Notes under the pieces: model-generated | Told to the model about the DNA's origin: nothing | What the model saw: the letters and a program-made list of their open reading frames with translations, nothing else | The model's database searches: none | Position numbers and translations under genes: made by a program | NCBI GenBank assembly: GCA_963815125.1 | Contig: CAWFFM010000002.1 | Location: forward strand, 496,001 to 560,000 | Length of the DNA: 64,000 bases | Origin: Actinocatenispora sp963815125 | GTDB taxonomy: Bacteria; Actinomycetota; Actinomycetes; Mycobacteriales; Micromonosporaceae | Direction: 5' to 3' | In this document: piece after piece, positions 37,103-43,970 of the stretch | Position numbering within the stretch: the first letter of the stretch is position 1 | Layout of the letters: the number at the start of each line of letters is the position of its first letter

Positions 37103-38242
37103 TCAGCGGTCCGGTCCGGTCGGAGCCTCCGGCGCCGCCGGTCCAACCGCCGCAATGTCGGTTGGCCGGCCCGCTGTCGCCGTAGCGGCATGGCGGCCGG
37201 CCGCTGCGGCGGCCAGGAAGTAGGCGGTGTCCGCAGCCAACGACCGGCCCATCGTCGACAGCCGGACCGGGCTGGCGTCCAGCGCCTCCCACAGCCCGTC
37301 GGTTCCTACGGTCACGATCCGGTGCCGCTCGGCCAGCGGTCGAAGAGCGTGCGCGACCTCGGCCGCGAGAGTGGGCTCCAGCCCGGCGGGCACCACCAGG
37401 TCCGCCGGGGCGAGCGCGACCCGCCCGTACGCGGTCAGCGAATGATGGCTCACGCCACGGTGCCGCGGCCGCGGGTCGGCATCGGAGATGCGCAACGAAC
37501 CGATCGGTCGGCCACCCAGCACGGCCACGGCGTTGACCGCCTCGCCGACCGCGACGCCGGAGAAGCCCCACCGGGTACCGGTACCGAGATTGCCTGGCCC
37601 CTGCGCCACCACGGTGATGTCGGCGTTCAACGCGTGCCGACAGGTCAGCAGGCCCACGTGCACGTTGGTCGCCTCCAGGTCGCCGCCGAACGCCTGACCG
37701 ACGGTGACCGTGCCGGCCAGCCGGTCGGACAACTGCGACAGGCTGCGGGAGAACCAGGCGGGCAGGGCGCCACCGTCGGTCATCAGGTACGCCACCCGCA
37801 GCTGCGCCGGTATGCCGGCCAGGATCGCCGGGAGCGCGGAGTGCAGGTCTGCCAGCACCACCGGCATGCCGTCGAGATGATCGGCCGCGGCCAACCTCGT
37901 CCGGTACGGCGCGTCGTCCTCGTCCGCGGCCTGCACCGTGGCCTGCAGCGGCGTGTACCGGGCCTTCACCACGTGTCCTGGCCCTGTCGGGTCGGGGGGA
38001 AGCCGGTCCGGCGCGGCGACGACCAGCGCGTACCCGCCGGTGCCCAGCCCCATGGCAAGCGCGGTGGTGTTGAGCAGCACCCGGTCGCCGGGCTGTGGTT
38101 CGCCGATCAGCGCCGGGTATCCGAGGGCACGGACCTCTGCCGGATCGTCGTCGGATCGACGATCGAGCGCCACGTTGTACTCCACCGCGCCACGCCACCG
38201 CCGCCGGACCGCCAGGACCGTGCCACTCCGCCACCGCACCAC
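37103..38242 (-). CDS. DUF3866 family protein
   Basis: 379 aa. The N-terminal VRWRSGTVLAVRRRWRGAVE and the central MTDGGALPAWFSRSL and VAQGPGNLGTGTRWGFSGVA are the DUF3866 signature. Homologues commonly sit next to pafA/pafB. The predicted fold is unclear and no catalytic residues are established. GTG 38242 fits relatives that start M-(I/V)-R-W-R, and TACGGT lies 6 nt upstream. The last 30 residues are Ala/Pro-rich. It is divergent from pafB. Confidence 0.88.
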   Translation of the reverse strand: MVRWRSGTVLAVRRRWRGAVEYNVALDRRSDDDPAEVRALGYPALIGEPQPGDRVLLNTTALAMGLGTGGYALVVAAPDRLPPDPTGPGHVVKARYTPLQATVQAADEDDAPYRTRLAAADHLDGMPVVLADLHSALPAILAGIPAQLRVAYLMTDGGALPAWFSRSLSQLSDRLAGTVTVGQAFGGDLEATNVHVGLLTCRHALNADITVVAQGPGNLGTGTRWGFSGVAVGEAVNAVAVLGGRPIGSLRISDADPRPRHRGVSHHSLTAYGRVALAPADLVVPAGLEPTLAAEVAHALRPLAERHRIVTVGTDGLWEALDASPVRLSTMGRSLAADTAYFLAAAAAGRHAATATAGRPTDIAAVGPAAPEAPTGPDR

Positions 38243-38248
38243 GGGCAC

Positions 38249-38254
38249 ACCGTA
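38249..38254 (-). promoter_or_regulatory. -10 element for DUF3866 gene
   Basis: TACGGT on the minus strand, 6 nt before GTG 38242; it selects this start over GTG 38248. Confidence 0.45.
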
Positions 38255-38361
38255 GCCAGCCAGCACGACGTGTGGACGGCCGGGGCGCCCACCGCGCACA
38301 TCTGGCCGGGTGCTCCTGATACCTGCGGGTGACATGCTGCGGCGCCACTGTCGGCATGGGA

Positions 38362-38367
38362 TAGCCT
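38362..38367 (+). promoter_or_regulatory. -10 element for pafBC
   Basis: TAGCCT ends 7 nt before GTG 38375; leaderless arrangement. Confidence 0.5.
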
Positions 38368-38374
38368 GGCCAGG

Positions 38375-39385
38375 GTGTCGCGTACCCGCACCGAACGCCT
38401 GGTCAACCTGGTGATCTGCCTGCTGTCCACCCGACGGTTCCTGACCGCCGCGCAGATCGCCGCGACCGTGCCCGGATATCAGCACGATGCGGCTGATCCA
38501 CGTGAGCACGAGGCATTCCAACGCAAGTTCGAACGGGACAAGGCCGACCTGCGCGAGCTCGGGGTGCCACTGGAGACAGGTACGGCGAGTGCGTTCGACG
38601 TCGAGCCGGGATACCGCATCGCGCGCCGCGACTATGCGCTGCCCGACATCAGGTTGGCGCCGGATGAGGCGGCCGCGGTCGGTCTGGCTGCCCGGTTGTG
38701 GCAGCACGCCGGCCTGGCCTCGGCGGCATCCTCAGGGCTGCGTAAGTTGCGCGCCGCGGGCGTGGACGTCGATCCGCAGGCCACCCTGGGGATCGAACCG
38801 GTGGTCACCGCCGAGCCGGCGTTCGAGCCGCTGACCCGGGCGGTACGCGACCACCGGGTCGTCACCTTCGACTACCGGACCCCGGAAGCCGACGCGTCGG
38901 CCCGCCGTCGGCTGCAGCCATGGGGCGTGGTGTCCTGGCGGGGCCGCTGGTATGTGGTCGGCCACGACCTGGACCGCGATGCGGCCCGCTGCTTCCGGTT
39001 GTCGCGTTTCGCCGGACCGGTCCGTACCGTCGGGCCCCCTGGCGCATACCGGGCACCCGACGATGTCGACCTCATCGAGCATGTGGCCCGCTCCTCCGGG
39101 CCGGTGGAGGCCACCCGTACCGCCACGGTCCGGGTACGCACCGGACGCGGCGCCGGGATCCGGCGGATGGCGACGGAGGTCGACGGTGACACGGTACGGC
39201 TGCGCTACTCCGATCCTGAGGCGCTGGCGAGACGGCTGGTCGGTTACGGAGCGGCGGTGACGGTGCTGGATCCACCGGACGTACGCGAGGCGGTGGTGCG
39301 GTTGCTGCGCCCACTCGCCGCGCGCTACCCGCTGGCCCCGCCCGATACCCGGCTGGTGCCGGGGCGCAGCGAGGTGGGCTTGTGA
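38375..39385 (+). CDS. pafB: WYL-domain transcription factor PafB
   Basis: With PafC it activates the LexA-independent DNA-damage response of actinobacteria; it is not needed for pupylation itself. 336 aa: N-terminal winged HTH (RFLTAAQIAATVPGY, residues 17-31), WYL domain around WGVVSWRGRWYVVGHDLDRD (about 175-205) and a C-terminal WCX-type domain. It overlaps pafC by 4 nt (GTGA), so the two are translationally coupled. Confidence 0.95.
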   Translation: MSRTRTERLVNLVICLLSTRRFLTAAQIAATVPGYQHDAADPREHEAFQRKFERDKADLRELGVPLETGTASAFDVEPGYRIARRDYALPDIRLAPDEAAAVGLAARLWQHAGLASAASSGLRKLRAAGVDVDPQATLGIEPVVTAEPAFEPLTRAVRDHRVVTFDYRTPEADASARRRLQPWGVVSWRGRWYVVGHDLDRDAARCFRLSRFAGPVRTVGPPGAYRAPDDVDLIEHVARSSGPVEATRTATVRVRTGRGAGIRRMATEVDGDTVRLRYSDPEALARRLVGYGAAVTVLDPPDVREAVVRLLRPLAARYPLAPPDTRLVPGRSEVGL

Positions 39386-40359
39386 ACGCCGCCGCCGACC
39401 GGCTGGGCCGGGTACTCAACCTGGTCCCCTATCTGCTGGCCCGACCCGGCATCCTGATCGCCGACGCCGCCGCGGACCTGGGGGTCTCGGCGTCGGAGCT
39501 GCGCGATGACCTGCAACTGCTGTGGGTGTGCGGGCTGCCCGGCTATGGCCCGGGTGACCTGATCGACATGTCGTTGGACGGCGACACCGTGACCATCACC
39601 TACGACGCGGGTATCGACCGTCCGTTGCGGCTGACACCCGATGAGGGCCTGGCCCTGATGGTGGCGCTGCGCACGCTGGCGGAGACCCCCGGGCTGAGTG
39701 AACGTGACGCGGTGGAGCGCGCCCTGGCCAGGATCGAGTCCGCGGCCGGGGAAGCGGCGGACACCGCGGGTCGGGTGACGGTACGCGGCCCGGCCGCCGA
39801 CGGCCATGCGGCGGATCGGTTGACCAGTGTGCGGGGCGCCCTGGACCGACGGCATGCGCTGCGGATCCGCTACTACACCGCGGGCCGGGACGAGAGCACC
39901 GAGCGGGTGGTCGATCCGATGCGGCTGTTGTCCGTGGGTGCCTGGTCGTACCTGGAGGCATGGTGCCGGCGGGCCGACGCGGTCCGGTTGTTCCGGTTGG
40001 ACCGCATGGACGAACTCGCAGAACTCGAGGAGCCGGCGACGCCGCCGCCGGGCGCCCAGCCGGCCGACCTGACCGGTGGGGTGTTCCAACCGACGCCGGA
40101 CCAGCCGCTGGTGACCCTGCGGGTGCAGCGGGGTGCGCGTTGGGTCGCGGAGTACTACCGGTGCGAGGAGGTCCGCGAGCAGCCCGACGGGGCCTGGCTG
40201 GTACGGCTGCGTGCCTCGGACCTGTCCTGGGCGTGCCGGCTGGTCCTGGGTCTGGGCACCGAGGCCGACGTACTCGGCCCACCCGAGCTGGTCGCCCTGG
40301 TGGGTGCCGAGGCCCGGGAGGCGCTGGCCGCGTACGAGGCGGCTGACGGGTCGGGCTGA
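39382..40359 (+). CDS. pafC: WYL-domain transcription factor PafC
   Basis: Partner of PafB, 325 aa. HTH at the N-terminus (GILIADAAADLGVSASELRD, residues 23-42), WYL domain with RIRYYTAGRDESTERVVDPM and the W-x-Y variant SYLEAWCRRADAVRLFRLDR, then a C-terminal WCX-like domain. GTG 39382 overlaps the pafB stop. In mycobacteria single-stranded DNA is thought to activate the PafBC complex. None of the genes in this window carries a clear PafBC promoter box that I can see. Confidence 0.95.
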   Translation: MNAAADRLGRVLNLVPYLLARPGILIADAAADLGVSASELRDDLQLLWVCGLPGYGPGDLIDMSLDGDTVTITYDAGIDRPLRLTPDEGLALMVALRTLAETPGLSERDAVERALARIESAAGEAADTAGRVTVRGPAADGHAADRLTSVRGALDRRHALRIRYYTAGRDESTERVVDPMRLLSVGAWSYLEAWCRRADAVRLFRLDRMDELAELEEPATPPPGAQPADLTGGVFQPTPDQPLVTLRVQRGARWVAEYYRCEEVREQPDGAWLVRLRASDLSWACRLVLGLGTEADVLGPPELVALVGAEAREALAAYEAADGSG

Positions 40360-40392
40360 GCCGTGGTCGGCGAGTGGGCGGGGCCGGTGCGC

Positions 40393-40398
40393 TAGGGT
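40393..40398 (+). promoter_or_regulatory. -10 element for small membrane protein
   Basis: TAGGGT ends 6 nt before GTG 40405. Confidence 0.5.
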
Positions 40399-40404
40399 CA
40401 CGGG

Positions 40405-40665
40405 GTGTCGGTGGTCTGGTATGTGGTGATCTCGGTGGTCCTGTTGGGTCTGGCCGCACTGGTGTTCGGCGCACTGCCGGTGCTCCGCCGGCTCGGGCCT
40501 CTGCTGCGCTCGGCCGAGCGCTCCCAGCATCGGGTCGGTGAGGTGCGTGGCCTGGCGCCGCGGATCCAGGCGCTGAGCGGTGAGTTGGCGGCGGTACAGG
40601 TCCGGTTGGCCCGGATACAGGAGCATCTGGCGACATTGGCGGGGAACCGGGCAAAGGCCGGATGA
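40405..40665 (+). CDS. Small single-pass membrane protein, hypothetical
   Basis: 86 aa. One N-terminal membrane helix (residues 4-26, VVWYVVISVVLLGLAALVFG) followed by a basic stretch and an amphipathic, coiled-coil-like helix (GLAPRIQALSGELAAVQVRL). No named family recognised. It lies between pafC and tatA, and its layout of one helix plus amphipathic tail is superficially TatA-like, but the TatA FG hinge is absent. Confidence 0.75.
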   Translation: MSVVWYVVISVVLLGLAALVFGALPVLRRLGPLLRSAERSQHRVGEVRGLAPRIQALSGELAAVQVRLARIQEHLATLAGNRAKAG

Positions 40666-40765
40666 CGGTCGCTCGAGTTGTCCGGTCACCGGGCACAAGG
40701 TTGACGTGAGCCCATTGGCCGGCGAGACTTCATCAGCCGGCCGCGAACAGGTATGCCGGTCGAAG

Positions 40766-40791
40766 ACGTTCCCAACCGAGGAACGTAGGAT
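40766..40791 (+). promoter_or_regulatory. tatA promoter with overlapping inverted repeat
   Basis: ACGTTCC (40766-40772), 7-nt spacer, GGAACGT (40780-40786). The last T is also the first base of TAGGAT (40786-40791), a -10-like hexamer, so a bound protein would block the promoter. Confidence 0.4.
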
Positions 40792-40823
40792 GGGTGGGTC
40801 TTCGCACCAGGAGGTGGAGTTAG

Positions 40824-41105
40824 ATGGGCGCCCTGAGGCCATGGCACATCGCGATTCTCGTGGTGGTGCTGATCCTCCTGTTCGGGGCGAAGAAGCTCCC
40901 GGACGCCGCGCGTGGCCTGGGCCGGTCGCTGCGCATCATCAAGGCCGAGACCAAGACGCTGCGCGACGACGACGAGCGCGACGTGCAGGAGAAGGCCGAC
41001 GCGCAGCACAGCCGCCGGCCGCTGGACCCGGAAGTTCCGGACGACAAGGCGTCGCCGATCGCCGACCCCAAACCGGAGCCGGTCAAGAAGCCCGCCGAGC
41101 GCTGA
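40824..41105 (+). CDS. tatA: Sec-independent translocase subunit TatA
   Basis: Pore-forming subunit of the twin-arginine translocase that exports folded proteins. 93 aa: short N-terminal membrane helix (HIAILVVVLILLFG), the FG hinge (LFGAKKLPD) and the amphipathic helix ARGLGRSLRIIKAETKTL, then a charged, Pro-rich tail. ATG 40824 has GGAGGTGG 6 nt upstream. tatC follows 13 bp later. Confidence 0.96.
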   Translation: MGALRPWHIAILVVVLILLFGAKKLPDAARGLGRSLRIIKAETKTLRDDDERDVQEKADAQHSRRPLDPEVPDDKASPIADPKPEPVKKPAER

Positions 41106-41118
41106 GCACCCCAGCGCT

Positions 41119-42081
41119 GTGAGTCCAGTCCTCCGCGGTCGGCAGGCCGAGCAGTTCGAGCGTGCCTCCGACGGTTCCATGCCTCTGCTGGAGCATCTCC
41201 GGGAACTGCGCAGCCGCCTGTTCAAGGCGTGTCTGGGCATCCTGGTCGGCTGCATCGTGGGATATCTGCTGCTGCATCCCGCCATAGCCATGTTGAAGGC
41301 GCCGTACTGCGAGGCGTTGCGGGCGAACGGGTCACATCGCGCTTGTTCGTTCACCCAGCTCGGGGTGACGGAGTTCTTCACCCTGCAGATCAAGCTGGTG
41401 CTCTACATGGCGCTGCTGAGCTCGGCTCCGTGGTGGCTCTACCAGCTGTGGGCCTTCGTCGCTCCGGGGCTGCACCGGCACGAACGTCGCTGGGCGTACG
41501 GCTTCGCCGCGGTGGCCACTCCGCTGTTCCTCGGCGGTGCGTTCCTCGCCTACCTGGTGGTGCGTCGGGGCCTGGAGTTCCTGCTTCCCAGCCAGGGTTC
41601 CGGCATCCTCACCACGTTGCCGATCGCCAACTACGTCAACTTCGTCCTCGGCATCATGCTGACCTTCGGCGCCGCGTTCGAATTTCCGCTGATCCTGGTC
41701 CTGCTCAACGTGGCCGGTCTGGTCAGTGGGCGGCGGCTGCTGCGCTGGTGGCGAATCTCGGTCTTCCTGATGTTCCTCGCCGCGGCGGTCATCACACCGA
41801 CCCCGGACCCGTTCGGGATGAGTGCGCTGGCCCTGCCCATGGTGGCGCTGTACTTCGGTGCGGTCGGGTTCGCCTTCCTCAATGACCGACGCAAGGCCCG
41901 CCGCCAACGTAACGAGTACGGCGAGGTCGGCGACGACGAGGCATCCGAGCTGAGCTACACGGCCGATCCGGTGGACGAACTGGAACCGGTCGGCGCGCCC
42001 GAGCCGATCGTCCCGAGCGACCCGGACGAACCAGGGTCCGAGCGGGTCCGGCGTTCCCGCCGGTTCGACGACAGCACCTGA
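41119..42081 (+). CDS. tatC: Sec-independent translocase subunit TatC
   Basis: Six-helix membrane receptor for twin-arginine signal peptides. 320 aa. The N-terminal MPLLEHLRELRSRLF carries the conserved signal-binding HLRELR motif; helices lie at about residues 35-55, 90-110, 130-155, 180-205, 215-235 and 240-255. The C-terminal 60 residues form an acidic, cytoplasmic tail. GTG 41119 lacks a clear binding site and probably depends on translation of tatA. Confidence 0.96.
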   Translation: MSPVLRGRQAEQFERASDGSMPLLEHLRELRSRLFKACLGILVGCIVGYLLLHPAIAMLKAPYCEALRANGSHRACSFTQLGVTEFFTLQIKLVLYMALLSSAPWWLYQLWAFVAPGLHRHERRWAYGFAAVATPLFLGGAFLAYLVVRRGLEFLLPSQGSGILTTLPIANYVNFVLGIMLTFGAAFEFPLILVLLNVAGLVSGRRLLRWWRISVFLMFLAAAVITPTPDPFGMSALALPMVALYFGAVGFAFLNDRRKARRQRNEYGEVGDDEASELSYTADPVDELEPVGAPEPIVPSDPDEPGSERVRRSRRFDDST

Positions 42082-42125
42082 TCGACCAGCGTTGATCCGG
42101 CCCCCGCAGTCTGGTGAACAACCGG

Positions 42126-42131
42126 TACGGT
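42126..42131 (+). promoter_or_regulatory. -10 element for diacylglycerol kinase-like gene
   Basis: TACGGT ends 7 nt before GTG 42139. Confidence 0.5.
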
Positions 42132-42138
42132 TCATCGC

Positions 42139-43044
42139 GTGATCGCAGGTTCTGAGGTGGCCGTGCTGGCCAACCCCATCGCGGGTCGAGGCCGGCGCGC
42201 CGGCATCCTGGCGGACGTCATCGGGCGGCTACGAGCGGCCCGGCTGTCGCCGCGCCTGCTTCAGGCGGACACCCGGCAGGAGGCGCTCGACGCCTGTCGG
42301 GAGGCCGTGTCCGCAGAACCGGCCGCGCTGGTGGCGGTCGGCGGAGACGGTACGGTCCATCTGGCATTGCAGGCGGTGGCGGGTACCCAGGTACCGCTGG
42401 GGATGGTCCCGGTCGGTACCGGCAACGACTTCGCCAGCGCGGTCGGCCTGCCCCCGGGCGAACATGAGGCGATCAAGGCAACCGTCTCCGCGATCGTGGC
42501 GGGCCGTACCGCTGTGGTCGACCTTGCCCGTGCGACGCACATCGGTGAGGCCGGCATGTGGTACGGCACGGTGTTGTCGGCGGGCCTGGACTCGTCCATC
42601 AATGAGCGGGCCAACCGGATGCGGTGGCCGAAGGGACCCCGCCGCTACGATCTGTCGATCCTCGTCGAGATCGCCAAGCTGGCGCCGCGGGACTACAAGC
42701 TCGTACTCGACGGTGGTGCACCGCAGGAACTGTCGGCCATGATCATCGCGGTCGGAAACGGTGCCACCTACGGCGGTGGATTGCGCATCTGCCCCGATGC
42801 GGACCTGCACGACGGGATGCTGGACCTGACGGTGATCGGGCCCATCGGACGGCCCACCGCGGTCCGGCTCAAGTCGTTGGTACGTCGGGGTACCCATCTG
42901 CAGCATCCGGCGGTGTCGCATCACCGGGTCCGTACGGTGGAGATCCACGGGCCGACGACACACACCTATGCCGACGGTGAACGGGCACTCCCGTTGCCGG
43001 TGAGCATCGAGTGCGTGGCCGGGGCGCTGCACGTGCTCGTCTGA
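42139..43044 (+). CDS. Diacylglycerol kinase family protein
   Basis: Lipid kinase of the DAGK/YegS/sphingosine kinase superfamily, 301 aa. Nucleotide-binding VAVGGDGTVHLALQ (residues about 67-80), PVGTGNDFASAVGL and the C-terminal ERALPLPV match the family. In actinobacteria such enzymes supply phosphatidic acid or phosphorylate other lipids; the lipid substrate is not identified. It is convergent with the HAD gene 12 bp away, and the gap holds a 12-bp palindrome GACCTGCAGGTC. Confidence 0.92.
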   Translation: MIAGSEVAVLANPIAGRGRRAGILADVIGRLRAARLSPRLLQADTRQEALDACREAVSAEPAALVAVGGDGTVHLALQAVAGTQVPLGMVPVGTGNDFASAVGLPPGEHEAIKATVSAIVAGRTAVVDLARATHIGEAGMWYGTVLSAGLDSSINERANRMRWPKGPRRYDLSILVEIAKLAPRDYKLVLDGGAPQELSAMIIAVGNGATYGGGLRICPDADLHDGMLDLTVIGPIGRPTAVRLKSLVRRGTHLQHPAVSHHRVRTVEIHGPTTHTYADGERALPLPVSIECVAGALHVLV

Positions 43045-43056
43045 GCGACCTGCAGG

Positions 43057-43830
43057 TCAGTGGTCCGTGCCGGCGCCGAGCAGATCCAGGATCGAGTGCA
43101 GGCCGTGCTCGGTGTCCGGTTCGGAGGTCGGCAGGATCAGCGTCGGGCAGCCGATCGCGCTGGCCGCCGCGTCGGCCTGGGTGTCGCCGACCATCAGGGT
43201 GCGTTCCGGCTCGGTCCGTACCGCGGAGCAGCCCCGCAGGAAGATCGCCGGATCGGGTTTGCAGGTACCCAGCTGATAGGAGAGCAGCCAGCCGTCGACG
43301 AGTTCGGTGAGGCCGTGTGCCTCGGCCAGCGGCAGGATGTCGAACCCGATGTTGCTGACCACCACCACCGGTACGCCGAGCCTGCGCAGGGCACGCAGCA
43401 CCGGGAGGGTGTCGGGGTACAGGCACCAGCCGTCAGGGTCCAACAGCCGCTCGTACAGCGCTTCCGGTAGACCGTCGATGCCGCTGTCCACGGTCGCGGC
43501 CAGGCCGGTGTACGCGGCGCGGTGCGAGTGCTCGGACAGGTCGCGGTCGGCGTACACCTCGGACAGGCCGGGCGGGATACGCCCCGGACGGGGCCCGCCG
43601 GGTCGGCCCGCGGTGAGCAGCGCGTCCGCCAGTGCCACCCGCCGGGACCGGTCGATTTCACGACCGCAGGCCCGGGCGGCGAGCTGCAACCACCGGTCGG
43701 CGGGCTCGACCTGGGCGATGGTCCCGTGGAAGTCCAGGAGCACCGCGCGAGGTCGGTGCGGCCCGGTGGAGGCGCCCGGCGCGGCACAGTGGCCGTCGGC
43801 AACAGGGTGATGGGGGGTGACATCCGGCAC
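43057..43830 (-). CDS. HAD family hydrolase with DFHGT motif I
   Basis: 257 aa. Motif I is VLLDFHGTIAQV, with His where the second Asp (acid/base) usually stands. Motif II is VVVVSNIGFD, the Lys is in GTCKPDPAIF and motif IV is LMVGDTQADA. The 100-residue cap (RWLQLAARACGREI onward) marks subfamily I. GTG 43830 has TATCGT 6 nt upstream, deciding the start. The first 25 residues are low-complexity. Substrate unknown; without the second Asp, phosphatase activity may be reduced. Confidence 0.88.
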   Translation of the reverse strand: MPDVTPHHPVADGHCAAPGASTGPHRPRAVLLDFHGTIAQVEPADRWLQLAARACGREIDRSRRVALADALLTAGRPGGPRPGRIPPGLSEVYADRDLSEHSHRAAYTGLAATVDSGIDGLPEALYERLLDPDGWCLYPDTLPVLRALRRLGVPVVVVSNIGFDILPLAEAHGLTELVDGWLLSYQLGTCKPDPAIFLRGCSAVRTEPERTLMVGDTQADAAASAIGCPTLILPTSEPDTEHGLHSILDLLGAGTDH

Positions 43831-43836
43831 GTCAGC

Positions 43837-43842
43837 ACGATA
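43837..43842 (-). promoter_or_regulatory. -10 element for HAD gene
   Basis: TATCGT on the minus strand, 6 nt before GTG 43830. Confidence 0.45.
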
Positions 43843-43958
43843 CCGAGCGGTCCACCGCGGTCCGCGCTGGTGTGCGGTGCAGGGGCGGATGAAGCCATAA
43901 CGTCCGTTAAGCCCGATGTGGGCTGGGCGTGCCGGAGACGCTACCGGCATCGACCGCA

Positions 43959-43964
43959 TAGCCT
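43959..43964 (+). promoter_or_regulatory. -10 element for helY
   Basis: TAGCCT ends 6 nt before ATG 43971; leaderless arrangement. Confidence 0.5.
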
Positions 43965-43970
43965 TGCGCT

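Noticed and set aside
40405..40665. Second TatA/TatB-like subunit
   Set aside because: One membrane helix plus an amphipathic helix looks similar, but the conserved Phe-Gly hinge is missing.
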